DNA of 64,000 nucleotides, from assembly GCA_043228905.1 (NCBI GenBank), contig JBHGNT010000011.1, forward strand, positions 12,028,001 to 12,092,000, written 5' to 3'. Positions within the stretch are counted from its first letter, which is position 1. Every line of letters starts with the position of its first letter. A model generated the notes under the pieces. It did not search any database. It was not told the origin of the DNA and saw only the letters and a program-made list of their open reading frames with translations. Positions 12,247-24,990 of the stretch are shown here, piece by piece. Made by a program: the position numbers and the translations under genes. The DNA is from Azolla caroliniana. Taxonomy: Eukaryota > Polypodiophyta.

Positions 12247-12490
12247 AAAAAAAGAGGGAGAATGTGAACACTAATAAGTGTGAACATTAATTATTTATCT
12301 ACTAATTAATAAAAGATGCAACTCTTGGAGTTGCAGAATGTGAAAAGACACAAACATGAAGAGACACATCTTCACGGAAGGACACATTTGTGATTAGTAC
12401 AAATATAGTTTAACGCCAAGTTTTGCATAGACAGACATCATAAGTGTTACAACTATTATTCCGCTTAATACAATTTCATCATTCCTAGTA
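12247..12490 (+). mobile_element. Polypurine tract and start of copia 3' LTR
   Basis: A polypurine tract (aaaaaaagagggagaa, 12247-12262) is followed by TGTGAACACTAATAAG. This is the classical layout of a copia 3' LTR start. It belongs with the RT-RNase H relic just upstream. The LTR end is not recognisable, so 12490 is arbitrary. Confidence 0.6.
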
Positions 12491-14640
12491 TATTCTTATC
12501 TCATGATGTTCTTATATTATCGTATGTTGGATGGGTATAGTATAGTCTCAAAAAATTTGGTGCAAAATTCTAAGTTTTCAAGTGAATTGTGCAAGATGTT
12601 TTTGCGATTTATGCAAATTACTTTATATAAAATGATTATACAAAGGCGTCTACACAACAAGTTTACACGAGCACTTCACGTGATTCAGTAACGTGATGAC
12701 TTTACATGACACTTTTTTCCCAAAGGTTTTACTTGAGGAATTTCCATGAGTGCGAAATTACGCGAAGGTTTCCCTAAGGAATTTTTGTGAGCATGAACTT
12801 TTGCAAAGGTTTTCCATGAAGGAATCACTTGAACAATCTTCACTAACAAATCATGTGACGATTTCACATAAGGACATTTACGTGAAAGACTATTTATGTG
12901 AAGAAATATTCTCGAACAAATTCCATGAAAGGCATTATCTCATGGAACTCGTCATCAACAACATCATATTTCCTTGGTTTAGGCCTCCAATGGTCCCACT
13001 CAACATTCACACACATATAGTTTAGCAATGGCGGCAAAGAGGACACACTATGGATTTGAGAACATATAGAGCGGTGGAGAAATTTAATGTTGAGTTCTAA
13101 GGAAATACCATTTTACATGTTGGTAACATAGGTGCTTCTCTATGGGGTGGAGGTGGGTGGAGGTATACAGCGACAACATTTCTAATTCTACTCGGAAAGT
13201 GTTTGAAAATGTCCTATAACAATTTCCTATGACGTTTCTTAAAGTCAAGTCCCAAACGCCAAACATGTTTATACTTCTACTTCATGAGACCAAGTCACTT
13301 CCCATTGAGATCATGGCCATGGAAAGGGTGTTTGTATGCATGCTTAGGGTTATAAAAAGCTCTGACACCCACTTCCTAGGATCACATAAGAAGTAAGTGA
13401 AAAGATTAAAAGACATATAAAAGCAAAAATTGTGCTTCAGGTGGAATATGAAGAAGTGGTTTTGGAAAATGGGATGCATCACATTTGGCTCATGACGAGT
13501 CGATAGATTCCTCTGTGAGTGAGATTTTTTTGCAACGTCCATGTAACACTCCTTCAAAAAAAGATGTGGAGGCTCAAATGTTGCATTAAACTACAATACC
13601 ATCTTCTGAGAATAAAGAAAACAAATTCAATGATACATGCTAGACCCCATCCATTGTTTGCCATCCACACTATTGCTTCAATACAACTAGTCCACAAATC
13701 TCTTCGATGCAAGGCGGGTAGGTGGGGCATACATGAGGAGACTAAGAAACTATGCATATTTTGCCATGAATAAAGCGTGGGAGTCAAGAGCATCATGCTT
13801 TGATGCAATGCGTTGCATTCAATCACATTTGAGTTCGCTTTCAACACATAGCTAACTAGGTCCACACCTTGCACAACATTCCTCTCACAATCACAAATAT
13901 GCACTCTCAATTGGAAAGTTTATTGGTGAAAAGAACAAAATCTTAAGTGTGTGTCGAGAGACACAAACTCAAATCCACACCTACCATGTAAAAACATTTC
14001 AGTTTTAGTGCTGGTCCAATGGGGTCATATTTGGGGTGCAAGGGCGATAACGAAATCTACATGTCTATCTCTTCTCCTCAAACATACACATACACACAAC
14101 ATACAACAAATAATCACCCACAACACACACATACCCCTATCAATCAATCAATTTTTGCCATGTGAGGACTATCTATCTACTTCTCAAACAAGCATATATA
14201 GAATCAGGTAGTGAGAGATCTCAAAGGTCGGAGTTCGGATGGCACGAAGAAAATCGATCGGAGGCAGAGGCTAGTGGGCAGATAGGTCTCCTACACACCA
14301 AACAGATTTGTGGTGGTGAGAACTTACAACGAAGAAATGAAAGAAATCCACACACTACTAAGTTCTAACTAGGTAATATACTCGAATGCATGGGCAAACA
14401 TTCTTTTTTTCATACGAATGCAAACGAACGAGTATGTTTTTTTTAAACCCTTTTTTTACCTTTACTTTCTTACTTAAAAATTTGTTTTTACCTTATAGTA
14501 AATAGTTAATCCAAAAAGTATGGTATTTAGTACTTACCATTCGTCGAGGATGTTTACCATACTCGAATGATGGATTCATTCGCGAATGTGAATGCACGTA
14601 TGGTACGTATGGTTCATACTATGCACTGTGCAGTACATAC
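12490..14640. other. Intergenic DNA upstream of LSM8
   Basis: No supported gene is seen. Between about 12640 and 12940 short motifs such as 'acgtga', 'catgaa' and 'aaggttt' recur irregularly, suggesting an eroded tandem repeat. Short open frames (for example 13519-13773 and 13951-14211) show no recognisable domain. Confidence 0.4.
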
Positions 14641-14655
14641 ATACATATAGTAAAT

Positions 14656-14700
14656 AGACAGAGACAGAGACAGAGACAGAGACAGAGAGACAGAGACAGT
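14656..14700. repeat. GACAGA microsatellite
   Basis: A run of 'gacaga' hexamers lies about 100 bp before the presumed LSM8 leader exon and could lie in its promoter or 5' UTR. Confidence 0.8.
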
Positions 14701-14759
14701 CACAGAAACACGCGCGCGTGAGTGTGAGGAGGAGGCGGAGGAGAGCATTCAAGCGGGAA

Positions 14760-14824
14760 TACTCGCCATTGCTCTGCTGTCTGTCTCTCCTTCACTGCTT
14801 CTTTTCCTTCATCAAGCCCTCCAT
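14760..14824 (+). other. Probable 5' UTR exon of LSM8
   Basis: A pyrimidine-rich stretch (ctgtctctccttcactgc...) ends in a strong donor, ccat|gtaagt, at 14825. The LSM8 start codon exon has a good acceptor (ccaattgcag at 16807) only 20 bp before its ATG, so a leader intron of about 2 kb (14825-16807) is likely. The start of the exon is a guess; no transcript evidence is available here. Confidence 0.45.
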
Positions 14825-16826
14825 GTAAGTGCCTCTTCTCTACTCTTCTTCCACAGATTTTTCATGCCCGTGGCTCAGTGCTCGGTAATTCGAAGTTTTT
14901 GAAGCCCGCCGTTTTGTCCTCTTCTTATTCTGTTTGCGATTTGCTTCTTTCCAAAGCTTCCATTTTTTATGTAGTAAGGGCAATAGTTCTTCTTATAGAA
15001 GTGATTTTCTACAAGATCGTCTTTTCAGTAAAGATGCTTCTTCGTCTATCCTGTTGGATTTTTTATTTTCTTTTGTGTGTGTTTTCTGTGGGTTTTTAAA
15101 AGTGTAATGGCCATGGCAAAGACTTAATAAAGGGCTTCCCCACACATTCATTTGTTGACTTATCGATGTATTAGAAGAATAGAGCAAAAGTAAAATGCCT
15201 TAGTTCTTTTGTTTCTTTCACTAGGAATGATGTAGAGATCATTGATGGCCTTGGCAGAAATCACTGAAGGAATTCCTCTAAATAATACTTTTGTTTGATG
15301 ATCAATCTCTGGTATGTATTTTTCCAAAAGCATTGATTGCTATCCAAAAGTGTGTGTAGAAAGAACACATCATTTGGTCATTTCTCTATTGGACTATAAG
15401 AAAAGAGAGAAAGAAAGATAGTGCTTTCTTACTGTTGACATTCAGTCGCAGCTCTTTGAATCACAGAAAGAGATGAAACAACTCAAATAGTGCCTAAAAA
15501 GATAGGTGTTTCAATAGCGATATTTCTCACTATACATATCCTTGGATTGAAGCTTGAAGTCTTTCCTGAAGAGATGCGAGTGAAGAAACAAAAAAATTGT
15601 TCTTAAAAAATAAGAGATTTGGATTGAAGTGTGAAACATTTGCAAAAGAGATCAGTGCAAACAAGTGAAAACAATAGTGTCTAATAAAGATATATGTCTC
15701 AATTATATGATAATTCTGTGACTATATCCTTGGATTGAACTAAGAAATCTTTGCTAAACTCATTCATTATGTTTGGACGTATGGAGCATTTTCTTATGCA
15801 GCATTTGACGAAATATAGGCATTGGCATTGACGTGAATGAAATGGAAAAAAAACCATGTGTAGTTTACTCTCTTGTAGATGAGGATATTATTTTTTTTGC
15901 CTATTGATGTTAATGTTGCATATTCAGCAGTACATTAAGTAAATTCAACCTCATTTGATAACGAGAAAATCTAAAAAGATACCCACAGAATTTTCTTTCT
16001 TTATTTCCCCACATATTCCTAATTTCTTCATTATTTCCCAGATTTCCTTGGTCGATCTCTGAAATGGGAAAAATTGATTGAATTAACCATATAATAGCTC
16101 AAAATTATCTCACGTATGTGACAAAACAGGTGATGAATCGACCATGTCATTGTTCAAATCAGCATATATCATAGCACATTCAGGGATTTGATCACCAAAT
16201 GCATTTGAGGAAATATCAAAATCTCAGGGTCAATTTTGGGCAAATAAAGAAAAACTGCCACAGCCTTTTGAACAAGGAATTTAATTTAAAAGCACTTTTC
16301 GCTTCATCTTGGCTTGAGGTCTCTGGCTCTCAAAACACTGCAGAATGAGGGTATTTTTAGGAATGATGCTATTTGCTTCATCTTGTTAGAGCAATACATG
16401 GATTTGAATAGTATGGAGGGTAGTTCTATGATCTGCAAAGACTTTCAGTATCATGTTTTCTTCTTATAGAATATGCTGTTCTCTATGGGTCTATAAAGCA
16501 TTGGAGTATTTAAATTGAGGTTGTGGCTATAAAGCATCTATTTGGTGCAAATAAATATTATTTTTTCCTTACATTGCTAACATTACTATCAAGATGCTCC
16601 AAAACCTGTTAAGCTATACATATAAGGTCACAAAAAAGAAGATTTCCTATAATGAAACATTACGTTTTATAGACACGTTTTTTTCTTTCTCAAATTTAAG
16701 TACACTTTGTATCATACTTTCTTCATTTGAAATTGCATTGAACAATATTTTGTACAGATATTTTCTGGATGAAAAAACTTGACTGGTTGATATTATGCCA
16801 ATTGCAGCTTCTTGAACATTGTTTTC

Positions 16827-19800
16827 ATGGCTACAACTAGCTTGGAAACTCTAGTAGACCGTATGTTCTCTCTCTCTCTCTCTCTCTTTCTTTCTTTTGC
16901 ACACAGTAATTATCTATCTATCTACCTGCCTACCTACCTACCTATCTGTCTGTCTATCTATCAATCTATCTATCGATATAAAATATAAGAAAATCTCTGA
17001 AATACCCCAGAGTTTTTCTTTATCTCCCCAAATCTTCCTAAGTTTTCATGATTTCCCAGTGACCATGGTCAAACCCCTCCCTTTCTTAATTATATGTGCC
17101 ATTTGAGAAATTATGTTGTATATTCATCTGCCTTTTCTCTCTTTTGGGGGTCAACCAAGGGCACCTACCTATCTATCTACCTACCTGTCTATCTTTCTGT
17201 ATATGCCTTTTATGTGCTTGTTTTGCATTTTATTTCTTACACCTTTTGTTTTATGCTCTTTTTTACAGAAACAATTTCTGTTATAACCAATGATGGTCGG
17301 AACATTGTGGTATGCATGCTTATCACTTGGTCACCTGAGAGAAAAGAATATTTATCATTAAGACATATAAGAGGCTTACAAAAAATGTCTGCATTTACTT
17401 TCCTTCAGGGAATACTTAAGGGTTTCGATCAAGCTACCAACCTTATACTTGATGAATCTCATGAGCGAGTGTATTCAACCAAGGTGAGCAAACTTGATAT
17501 CCTTTGAAGTAGACTTGCAAATTAGTTCTGTTATTTTATGTAATGTTTCATGATGGTCTAGTGTTGTCCTCTCTCAAATGATAGAAGAGATATGTGAGGA
17601 AGGAAAAGAAAAAGGAGAAGAAATGAAAGCAGTAACAAAGGTGTATGCGCTCTTAGGTTTATCCTCCCAGCCTTAGGATATATCTTTACATGCAAGCCCC
17701 TATGTGCAAGATTTTGTATGCATGTCCAATCCCTTATCCACACAATCTAAGTGTTGTGTGTCCACACCCACGCCTAGGAATATATTAGAATTGTCCCTCA
17801 ACTTATCTTCCAATACTTTGTTAACCCTTTTTGACTGACAATTGGTCTTAGAATGTTCTCTGGTATTAAACTTCAATTTACTGCCTAGCTTCACAAATAA
17901 GATAGTCCAAAATTGTCCTGTGAAATGATTGTCTCAGTCTGGGACAATAATATCAGGCAACCCATGAACATGGAATACATATTGAATGACGAGATCAGCT
18001 AAATGCGTCGCAATTGCTTTCTTTGTAGTGGGAACAATTTGTGCCATTTTAATCAACCAGAACTAACACCATTTGTTGACTTTGAGTACAAGGCAAACCC
18101 ACAACAAAATCCATGGACACATGCTGCCGTTTTCGATCTGGGAAAGGCAAAAGCTATAACATTCCAAGGTATCAAACTCTCTCATAGGTAGAGGTCTGAC
18201 AAGCAATGCATCAAGTTGCATAGTCTTGCACATCCTTGTCAAATTTGGTCATCAATAGTAGCGCTTAACCAACTCCAGTGTCTTCTTCGCGCCCAGATGT
18301 CCAACACATGAAACTCTAGTGTCATTTTTCATGTTGAGATGTCCAACAGATGAACTATGATGTCCAACACATTAAAACCACATATTGACTTATCAACAAG
18401 GCCGTTCATGATTCTATCTAAGCCACATAGATTCCATGCATCCCTTCGTAACTCTCATGGTTGAAAGCCTAGTCTTGTGTCCCAAGGATTTTATATTCCC
18501 TAGACTATGTAAGGGTTAGGAATGATGTCAATAGGGCTGAGGAATACTCAGGACGCACCCTAGTATATGCTCTTTAGATGCAACAGTGGAGCTATGGTAG
18601 AAAAGATAGAGAGCGAGCAGTTGTTGGAGGAGCTCACCTTTCAAGTGAGATCCAAAAGCTTTTAACTCATGTTTTATATGACCCATTTAGGGTTGGCCAA
18701 GTTCTCACTGAACTTGGCCCAAAAAATAACGAAAAAGTGATTAGTGACTTTTGGCCTTTATAAATAGGCCTATACACATTTGCACACTATAAGGGGTCAT
18801 TTAGGGCCTTTACCCCAACAGACTAAGCCTTTTGGAGTTGAGTTCATCTATTAATGGTGCAACAAATGCCTAATAGTAACTCAACTCTGGTTATGCTTGG
18901 CTTTATGTTAAGGTCTCTGGGTGATATGGGTAGAGAATAATGTTAAAACTTTGGAGACCCTCAACTGTGTGTGGTTCATGATGGAGGCTATCTAATACAT
19001 TTCTGATTTCACATAATGGGCATTTATGTAAAATTTCCCGGACTAATTCAATCTTAAATATGCATACTTATCCGCAAAATTTCATTTCTCAAATGGAAAC
19101 ATGTTTTTATTTAGTGATAGTTTGTTTGGTTGTAAGCTGCTTGAGTTTACATATGGTATTGATATGTTATAATTCCCTATTTCTGTAAGAACTATTCAGT
19201 CCTTGACTGTGGCTCATAGGCTAAGCCATAATTTTCCGCTTTTTGTGCTTCAACCACCCAATAAATTGCAAGATTTTTCAGGAGTGGTATGTCAGTTAAT
19301 AGCAGGCGGTGCGGGAATATTTATCATATGGTTGATCTGATTCACTTATAAAAGAATAGGCTTATGAGTGCTGGCTAATACTATGTTGGAGTGTATATCT
19401 GTGGAAAAGAAAGCTTATCAAATGAGTGAGAGATAAGAATGAACAAGAGAAGAATGGAAAGAGGTTAAATTAAAGAGGGCTATCACTTTTTGCATGAGAG
19501 CTGTGCAGGGTTAATCTATTTCAGAGTTCTCTCATTCATTTTTCACTGTCACTCTTATGGTAATCTTTCTCTTACATTATTATACCCTGCAACACGATTG
19601 AAAAAGTTTTCTGATATTAACTAGAATCTAGCATTTTTTATCAACAAGATAAATGACCTTAAGTGTTTATTATGAATGAATTTAATTTGAGTTCAGTGTA
19701 CAACTGTTCATATAACATTATGTATTCAAATATAACAGTCTATAGTTTTGTACTCAAATATAATGTTTTGACATTTGGAAATACTAACCAATTTTGGTTA

Positions 19801-20232
19801 GTATCTTGGAATTTGGTTCATTGGTTTATGTCGTGAGATGGGTTTATACTAACCAATCTGGCTTTCAGGCTGGTGTTGAACAACTTGTGTTAGGTCTTTA
19901 CATCATAAGAGGAGACAACATGTAAGTTTCTTTCTCATGTGCGTTTTCAAATTTGTATACCATATTAGCATTTTCCAAAACATTGTGTTTATTTCATTTT
20001 TCAGATTTATACCAATATCTTATTTTTCAAAATTTGGAAACTGTGTCATGTTTTTTATTGTTCAAAAACTTTGTACCATATACATTTACACTTTCATATT
20101 TTTAGTCACTTTATTTTAATTATTCTTGGTTTCCTCCCCAGTGCTGTTGTTGGGGAGCTAGATGAAGAGCTGGATGCAAGCTTGGACTTCGATCAAGTAC
20201 GCGCACATCCTCTTAAGTCTTTGCAACATTAG
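16827..20232 (+). CDS. LSM8: U6 snRNA-associated Sm-like protein LSM8 (5 coding exons)
   Basis: Exons are 16827-16860, 17269-17309, 17409-17483, 19869-19921 and 20142-20232. All introns are GT-AG and the joins keep frame, giving 97 aa (family usual 96-98). The product begins MATTSLETLVDQ. It contains the Sm1 motif (ISVITNDGRNIV, then GILKGFDQATNLILDESHE) and the Sm2 motif (LGLYIIRGDNIAVVGELDEE), and ends DFDQVRAHPLKSLQH. The IRGDN RNA-binding signature and the acidic ELDEELDASLDF tail are LSM8-specific. In known plants LSM8 defines the nuclear LSm2-8 ring that binds the U-rich 3' end of U6 snRNA for splicing. Intron 1 carries tetranucleotide repeats and intron 3 (2.4 kb) contains a gypsy remnant. 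The last exon could be misread as having a donor at 'caa|gtacgc', but reading through gives the conserved RAHPLK, so I keep the stop at 20230-20232. Confidence 0.95.
16869..17200. repeat. Pyrimidine microsatellites in LSM8 intron 1
   Basis: A CT run (16869-16888) is followed by CTAT/CTAC/CTGT tetranucleotide repeats at about 16914-16975, and a second such block lies at 17163-17200. All are inside intron 1 (16861-17268). Confidence 0.85.
17690..18315 (-). pseudogene. Ty3/gypsy integrase fragment inside LSM8 intron 3
   Basis: On the - strand, broken frames give VGHLGAKKTLELVKRYY (start of the integrase zinc-binding region), then ATHLADLVIQYVFHVHGLPD, FTGQFWTILFVKLGSKLKF and QSKRVNKVLEDKLR. These are characteristic blocks of gypsy integrase. 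Stops and frameshifts are numerous. The fragment lies antisense inside the 2.4-kb intron 3, so it adds length to the intron but leaves the splice sites alone. Confidence 0.8.
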
Positions 20233-20636
20233 TTTATTTGATTTAATAATAATAATAACAATAATAAATAGATTTATGATAGTAGATATAGCATAATCAT
20301 AGATTTAGTACTTAGTATTGCTGATTGTGGATGCTAGAGTGTAGACTTAAGCAAATTTATGTCTAATATATCTTAAATCATAGAACAATTACATACTTAG
20401 TATAGATGATTATAGGAGCCTGTAGACATGCAAATTCTACTTTTAACGTCTCAAGTTTATCGATATGAAGATAAGTGAATTCTGTGTTGAAGATAGAAGT
20501 TTTCATCCAAGTTTTCTTTTGTAACACGGTATTGAAACAACAGATATATCTTGTCTATTTTAACAAAGAATCACTTTACTTGTCTTGTATTGGGATGTGT
20601 CTTAAGATGCAAATTCTATATGGAACGGTATTTAAT

Positions 20637-21006
20637 ATATTAACTGGTGGATACTCTTGGAAATATTAACACTTTGCAAGAAGCTCCTCCAAACCAGACA
20701 ACTGTATGTTTTCATGAAAGTTCTTGAAGATATTCTAAATTATTAATTATGAATGGTTTAGGAAAGTTTTGTTATAATGCTAGGATCATCACAAATTGGT
20801 CAATTATTTAATGCTATTATATTAATCAATGGATATGCTTGGAAAGATCAATACTTCGCAAGCATTTCATCCAAATCAGACAACCTATGTGTTCATGAAA
20901 GTTCTCAAGGATCTTCTATATGATTGATAGTGTCTGGTTTAGGAAAGGTTTATCATTATATACTAAATTCATTCAAATAATAGAAACTTGGGAACATTTG
21001 GGGAGA
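20637..21006. repeat. Diverged tandem duplication, about 185-bp unit
   Basis: The block beginning 'ttaactggtggatactcttgg' (20637) recurs as 'ttaatcaatggatatgcttgg' (20822) and runs in parallel through 'ttcatgaaagttct' and 'ggtttaggaaag'. The copies are diverged and lie just downstream of LSM8. Confidence 0.7.
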
Positions 21007-21126
21007 TACAGAAGAACTTGGGTATTTCAAAATTTTCCTGGTATATTTAAGATGGTTGAAACATTGCTACTTTTGTGTGGTTAGTAGTAACTAGGCTTTG
21101 GAGTTCTAATTTAATGGCTTTATCGA

Positions 21127-21795
21127 TGGTATAAATGTTCATTTTTTTGTGATGCAAATGTTTAGAGGGACATTGTATAAGGTATCAATTTCTATATTAA
21201 GAAAGCTGGCATAGACCATATGTAAGTTGGAGCTAGTAAGCAAGAATGTTATTAAAGGATTTGGTGATCAATGATTGGCGCTCTTGCAAATGAGCTAGCA
21301 GAATTTTGTAAGACTTATGAGTTCTAATGCAATGGTATAAATGCTTATTTTTTGGTGATGCAAAGGTTTAGAGGGACATATAAGTTATCAATCCATATAT
21401 TAACAAAGCTGGATAGACCATATGTAAGTTGGAGCTAGTAAGCAAGAATGTTATTAAAGGATTTGGTGATCAATGATTGACACTCTTGCAAATGAGCTAG
21501 AATAATTTTGTATGATCATATGAAGAATTTTACACGATTGCTCAGCCTTGCAAATGAGCAAGAAGAATTTTGTAAGACTTAGGAGTTCTAATTCAATGGT
21601 ATAAATGTTTATTTTTTGGTGATGCAAAGGTTTAGAGGGACGTTGTATAAGTTATCAATCCATATATTAACAAAGCTGGATAGACCAAATGTAAGTTGGA
21701 GCTATCTAGTAAACAAGAAAGCTGTAAAGGATTTGGTGATCAATGATTGCATGCTCTTGCAAAGGAGCTAGAATAATTTTGTATATGATTGTATG
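21127..21795. repeat. Three tandem units of about 200-265 bp
   Basis: Units start at 21127, 21333 and 21597 with 'tggtataaatg'. Each contains 'gtgatgcaaa', 'tttagaggga', 'atgtaagttggagcta' and 'ggatttggtgatcaatgatt'. The second unit carries an extra internal partial copy of 'ttgcaaatgagc'. No coding potential was recognised. The rest of 20233-22700 is otherwise unremarkable AT-rich DNA. Confidence 0.85.
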
Positions 21796-22737
21796 AAGGT
21801 GTCTTGTCTCAACATTATTTTGTTGAAAACTTTTGTCTCTAATCTAAGAAGGCATTTTTTATAAACATTTAGGCTCTTTGTTTGGGATATGTTCAAAATA
21901 AAGTACCTTTCAGTGAACTAGGTCTTCTATGAATATGGTTGATTGTTCATTCTAACACTTGACCATATGTAAGTTAGCTAAATGATAGAGTTGGAGCACA
22001 TCATCCCAAAAGTAAGTAGAGAACACTTTAATTAGCTAGATGATAGATCCTTATATGGTGAGACTTCAAGATGGAAATTGACCTCAAGCCATATCTTATT
22101 GTTCCCACATGAATGAGCTTAGTGATATTGCAATTTTGATCATGATGAAAAAAGTCGAGAAACAAGAGCACATGTGTTTTTGTATCATATAATAGTATGC
22201 ATATATGGAAGAACCAAGAAAAGCAAACTTTCCATGTTATACACATTATTCACTAAAAGATTTTGATTGAAATGCCTTGCATGCTAACCTAGGAGAAATA
22301 TTTAATTCGTTAAAGTTGGGGTGAACATATGAGGTCCTTTTGAAATTACCTTTACGAAGATGGAAAAGTCGACTATAGCTCACATTATATCCTTCATAGA
22401 TTGTGTTGTCAAGTCCATTTGCTAGGTCACAGCCTTTTTTGGCTCAAGAAATAGTTTTTCAACAATTTGTACTTAGTAACAAATAATCCATTTGACATTG
22501 CATTGTTAATTGTGTTGGCTAAGTCATCAATTTTTGTGCACAAGAAAATGTTTTTGAGTAAGTGACAAATAATCCGATTCATGTGTAAGGGGTTAAAGTA
22601 GGATGGTAATTCCTTAGGAATTATGTATTAGTTTCAAATTTATGGACAAAGGTGTGGCATTCCGTTGTGTAAGAGGTTAGAGTAGATGGGCATTTCCATT
22701 CCATTCATAAATAATATGGAAGCCGAGGACGAGGAAA

Positions 22738-22975
22738 GCGTCCAATGGATGACGTACATTCCGTGGTGTGAATGAACGGATGCATTTGTCTGTCTCTATA
22801 TGCAATCCATCGATGGCCTTTAAAAACACAGACAAAAGAGAAGGCGTTTTGATGAGGCATCCAATGGATGATGTACATTCCGCGGTGTGAATGAAAGCAT
22901 GTCTTTGTCTTGTCTCTGTATGCAATCCATCGATGGCCTTTAAAAACACACACAAAAGAGAAGGTGTTTTGACGA
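22738..22975. repeat. Two 119-bp tandem units upstream of the thioredoxin gene
   Basis: Units 22738-22856 and 22857-22975 share 'tccaatggatga', 'gtacattccg', 'ggtgtgaatgaa' and 'tgcaatccatcgatggcc'. Identity is high by eye. They lie about 230-460 bp before the thioredoxin start codon, so they may be part of its promoter. Confidence 0.85.
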
Positions 22976-23122
22976 GGCAGCAGGCTAAGTCTTATAATTT
23001 ACGAGAACTAGAGCTCTATTTTAATCCAATGCCATTTTTAAGACGCGATTCTGTCTTAGGCATTATGAAATAACCGCCCTCACATCAAATGCGATGAAAA
23101 TGCTGGATTTTGTTTGTTATGT

Positions 23123-23127
<5 letters not shown>

Positions 23128-23163
<36 letters not shown>
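23128..23163. repeat. CT microsatellite in thioredoxin 5' flank
   Basis: An uninterrupted CT run of about 36 bp ends some 40 bp before the start codon. Pyrimidine runs are common in plant 5' UTRs and core promoters. Confidence 0.85.
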
Positions 23164-23164
<1 letters not shown>

Positions 23165-23200
23165 GTCTTTTTTCGTTTGTTTTAATTTGACGTCTTTGGA

Positions 23201-24173
23201 ATGGAAGACCATGGATTTGTGAAGGTCTGTTGCTCCTCAGAAATGTGGCACAGGAATCTTGAAGAAGCCATCACTCAATCGAGGCTTGTATAACAAATTC
23301 TTCTCCTTCTTCTTTGCATGTATATATATGCATGTGTATACTCTTAATAATAAGGAATCATGAGTTTGCTTGATCCATACTTCTGTGTAGTGTGCATGTG
23401 TAGTGTGGTAGGAGTCAATCATTTCATAATGGAGACATTCAATTGATGATTTTCAAGTGGGGTTTGGGGGGGTTAACTAACCAACCATGGTCACATAAGA
23501 ACAAACAAACTCAATCCACTTTGTAGGTAGTGGTTGCCTTCAAGGCCAAATGGTGTGCTTCGTGTCGACTCATGGCCCCATCTTTTGTTGAGCTCTCGAA
23601 GAAGCATCCTCAAGTCCTCTTCATCACAATCGATGTCGACCAAGTGCCGGTAATCCTCTCAAGAATGAATGAATGATTACTCTCTTTCGATCCTTTTTTC
23701 GGAACATATCGATTAACTTAAATTTATGTACCATGTATCGGATCTACACACATTGTCGTACTCTTGTCGATGCCTTTGTTTCTACTACCACCATACAAGT
23801 ATTTGTTAGCGCAACGATATTGGACTCAAGATGTTCCATCTTACAGTAAAGGAAATGACACTTTGGTGTGTTCTTTGGGGGGATCCATAAGACCAACTCT
23901 TATGATGATGCCATAATGTGTTTCAAAAATAGATTTATAACCTTGTCAGTAATAGGGGACATTAAAAAACAAATGTTCGTTGCCTCATGTTGAATGTAGG
24001 ATATCACAGCTCAATGGAACGTGCAAGGACTACCGACTTTCATCATTATCAAGGGTAATAAAGAGGTTGAAAGGGTTGTAGGTGCAAACAAAGAGGAGCT
24101 TGACAAGAAACTTGTTTCCCATGTCCAACATCCTCAAACAAACGAAAATGTACCCTCGAAAAAAAAGAAATAA
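23201..24173 (+). CDS. Thioredoxin h-like protein with WCASC active site (3 exons)
   Basis: Exons are 23201-23287, 23527-23649 and 24000-24173. All introns are phase 0 with GT-AG ends, giving 127 aa. The protein starts MEDHGFVKVCCSSEMW, has VVVAFKAKW then Cys39-Ala-Ser-Cys42-Arg, the core strand VLFITIDVDQVP, the cis-proline loop GLPTF (Pro82) and VVGANKEEL. It ends in a short Lys-rich tail. Thioredoxins reduce protein disulfides through the CXXC pair. The two cysteines and cis-Pro are intact, so redox activity is plausible. However, the site is WCASC, not WCGPC or WCPPC, and the usual buried Asp (VVDF) is Ala33. No transit peptide is visible, so a cytosolic h-type is inferred. The second acceptor could shift by 3 bp ('tag|gtag|tgg'), removing one Val. 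Confidence 0.9.
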
Positions 24174-24911
24174 AGTTCATAAGGTTCCATATGCTTATAC
24201 ATATTATCTTAATTTGTTTTAGGAAGGTATTGCCTGCATGTGTCAACCAAAGGTATTACTTCTTTCCCTAAATGAGCCTCATTTATGTTTTATTTGTATC
24301 ACATTTTATTATTATAGGAAACCATTGTCAAGACTCAAGTATTAGAGTTGTCTTTCTACATGTAATTTAATGCAAGGGAGCTTGATTGTCTATCTACTTG
24401 CACAATATATGTAGCCCATTTTTTGTGGAGCATGATTGTCCATCTAAATAATTAGGGAGGAGTAAGGATAACAAGGCCAGCTAGGTGGGTGATGTGAGAT
24501 ATCAATCAACAACTAGGGTTTGAAATTTTCGTGGTTTGTTCCATTATTTCCCTTTCTTCTCATTTGGTTGTCAAGGTGTTCATGATATGTTGTATTTGTT
24601 TGTGGGTGATTCCATCTAATAATCGAATTCCCACCTCTTAGTGGATGTGTGTTCTAATATAAGGAGGGTAATTCATGATCATCTCACCAATGTGTATGCA
24701 TCCCAATATCCAAGTTTATGGGAGTTTGATAGAGTCATATTTTATTGCCTTCTCTCATGCTTACCATTAAGATTTTAGGGTCCTCACGAGATGGATATCA
24801 ATATCTAGTAGAATCATGGCTATTGTGGATGATCACTATTTATTGAGATTGACATAGTTTTTTTTATATCCAGGTGAGCAAAGTAGAGGTTGCAATCAAG
24901 ATTTGTTAATT

Positions 24912-24990
<79 letters not shown>

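Noticed and set aside
23201-23421. Reading the first thioredoxin exon straight on past CTT.
   Set aside because: The next codons are GTA TAA. The stop and the good donor gtataa, together with an in-phase acceptor at 23527, show that it is an intron.
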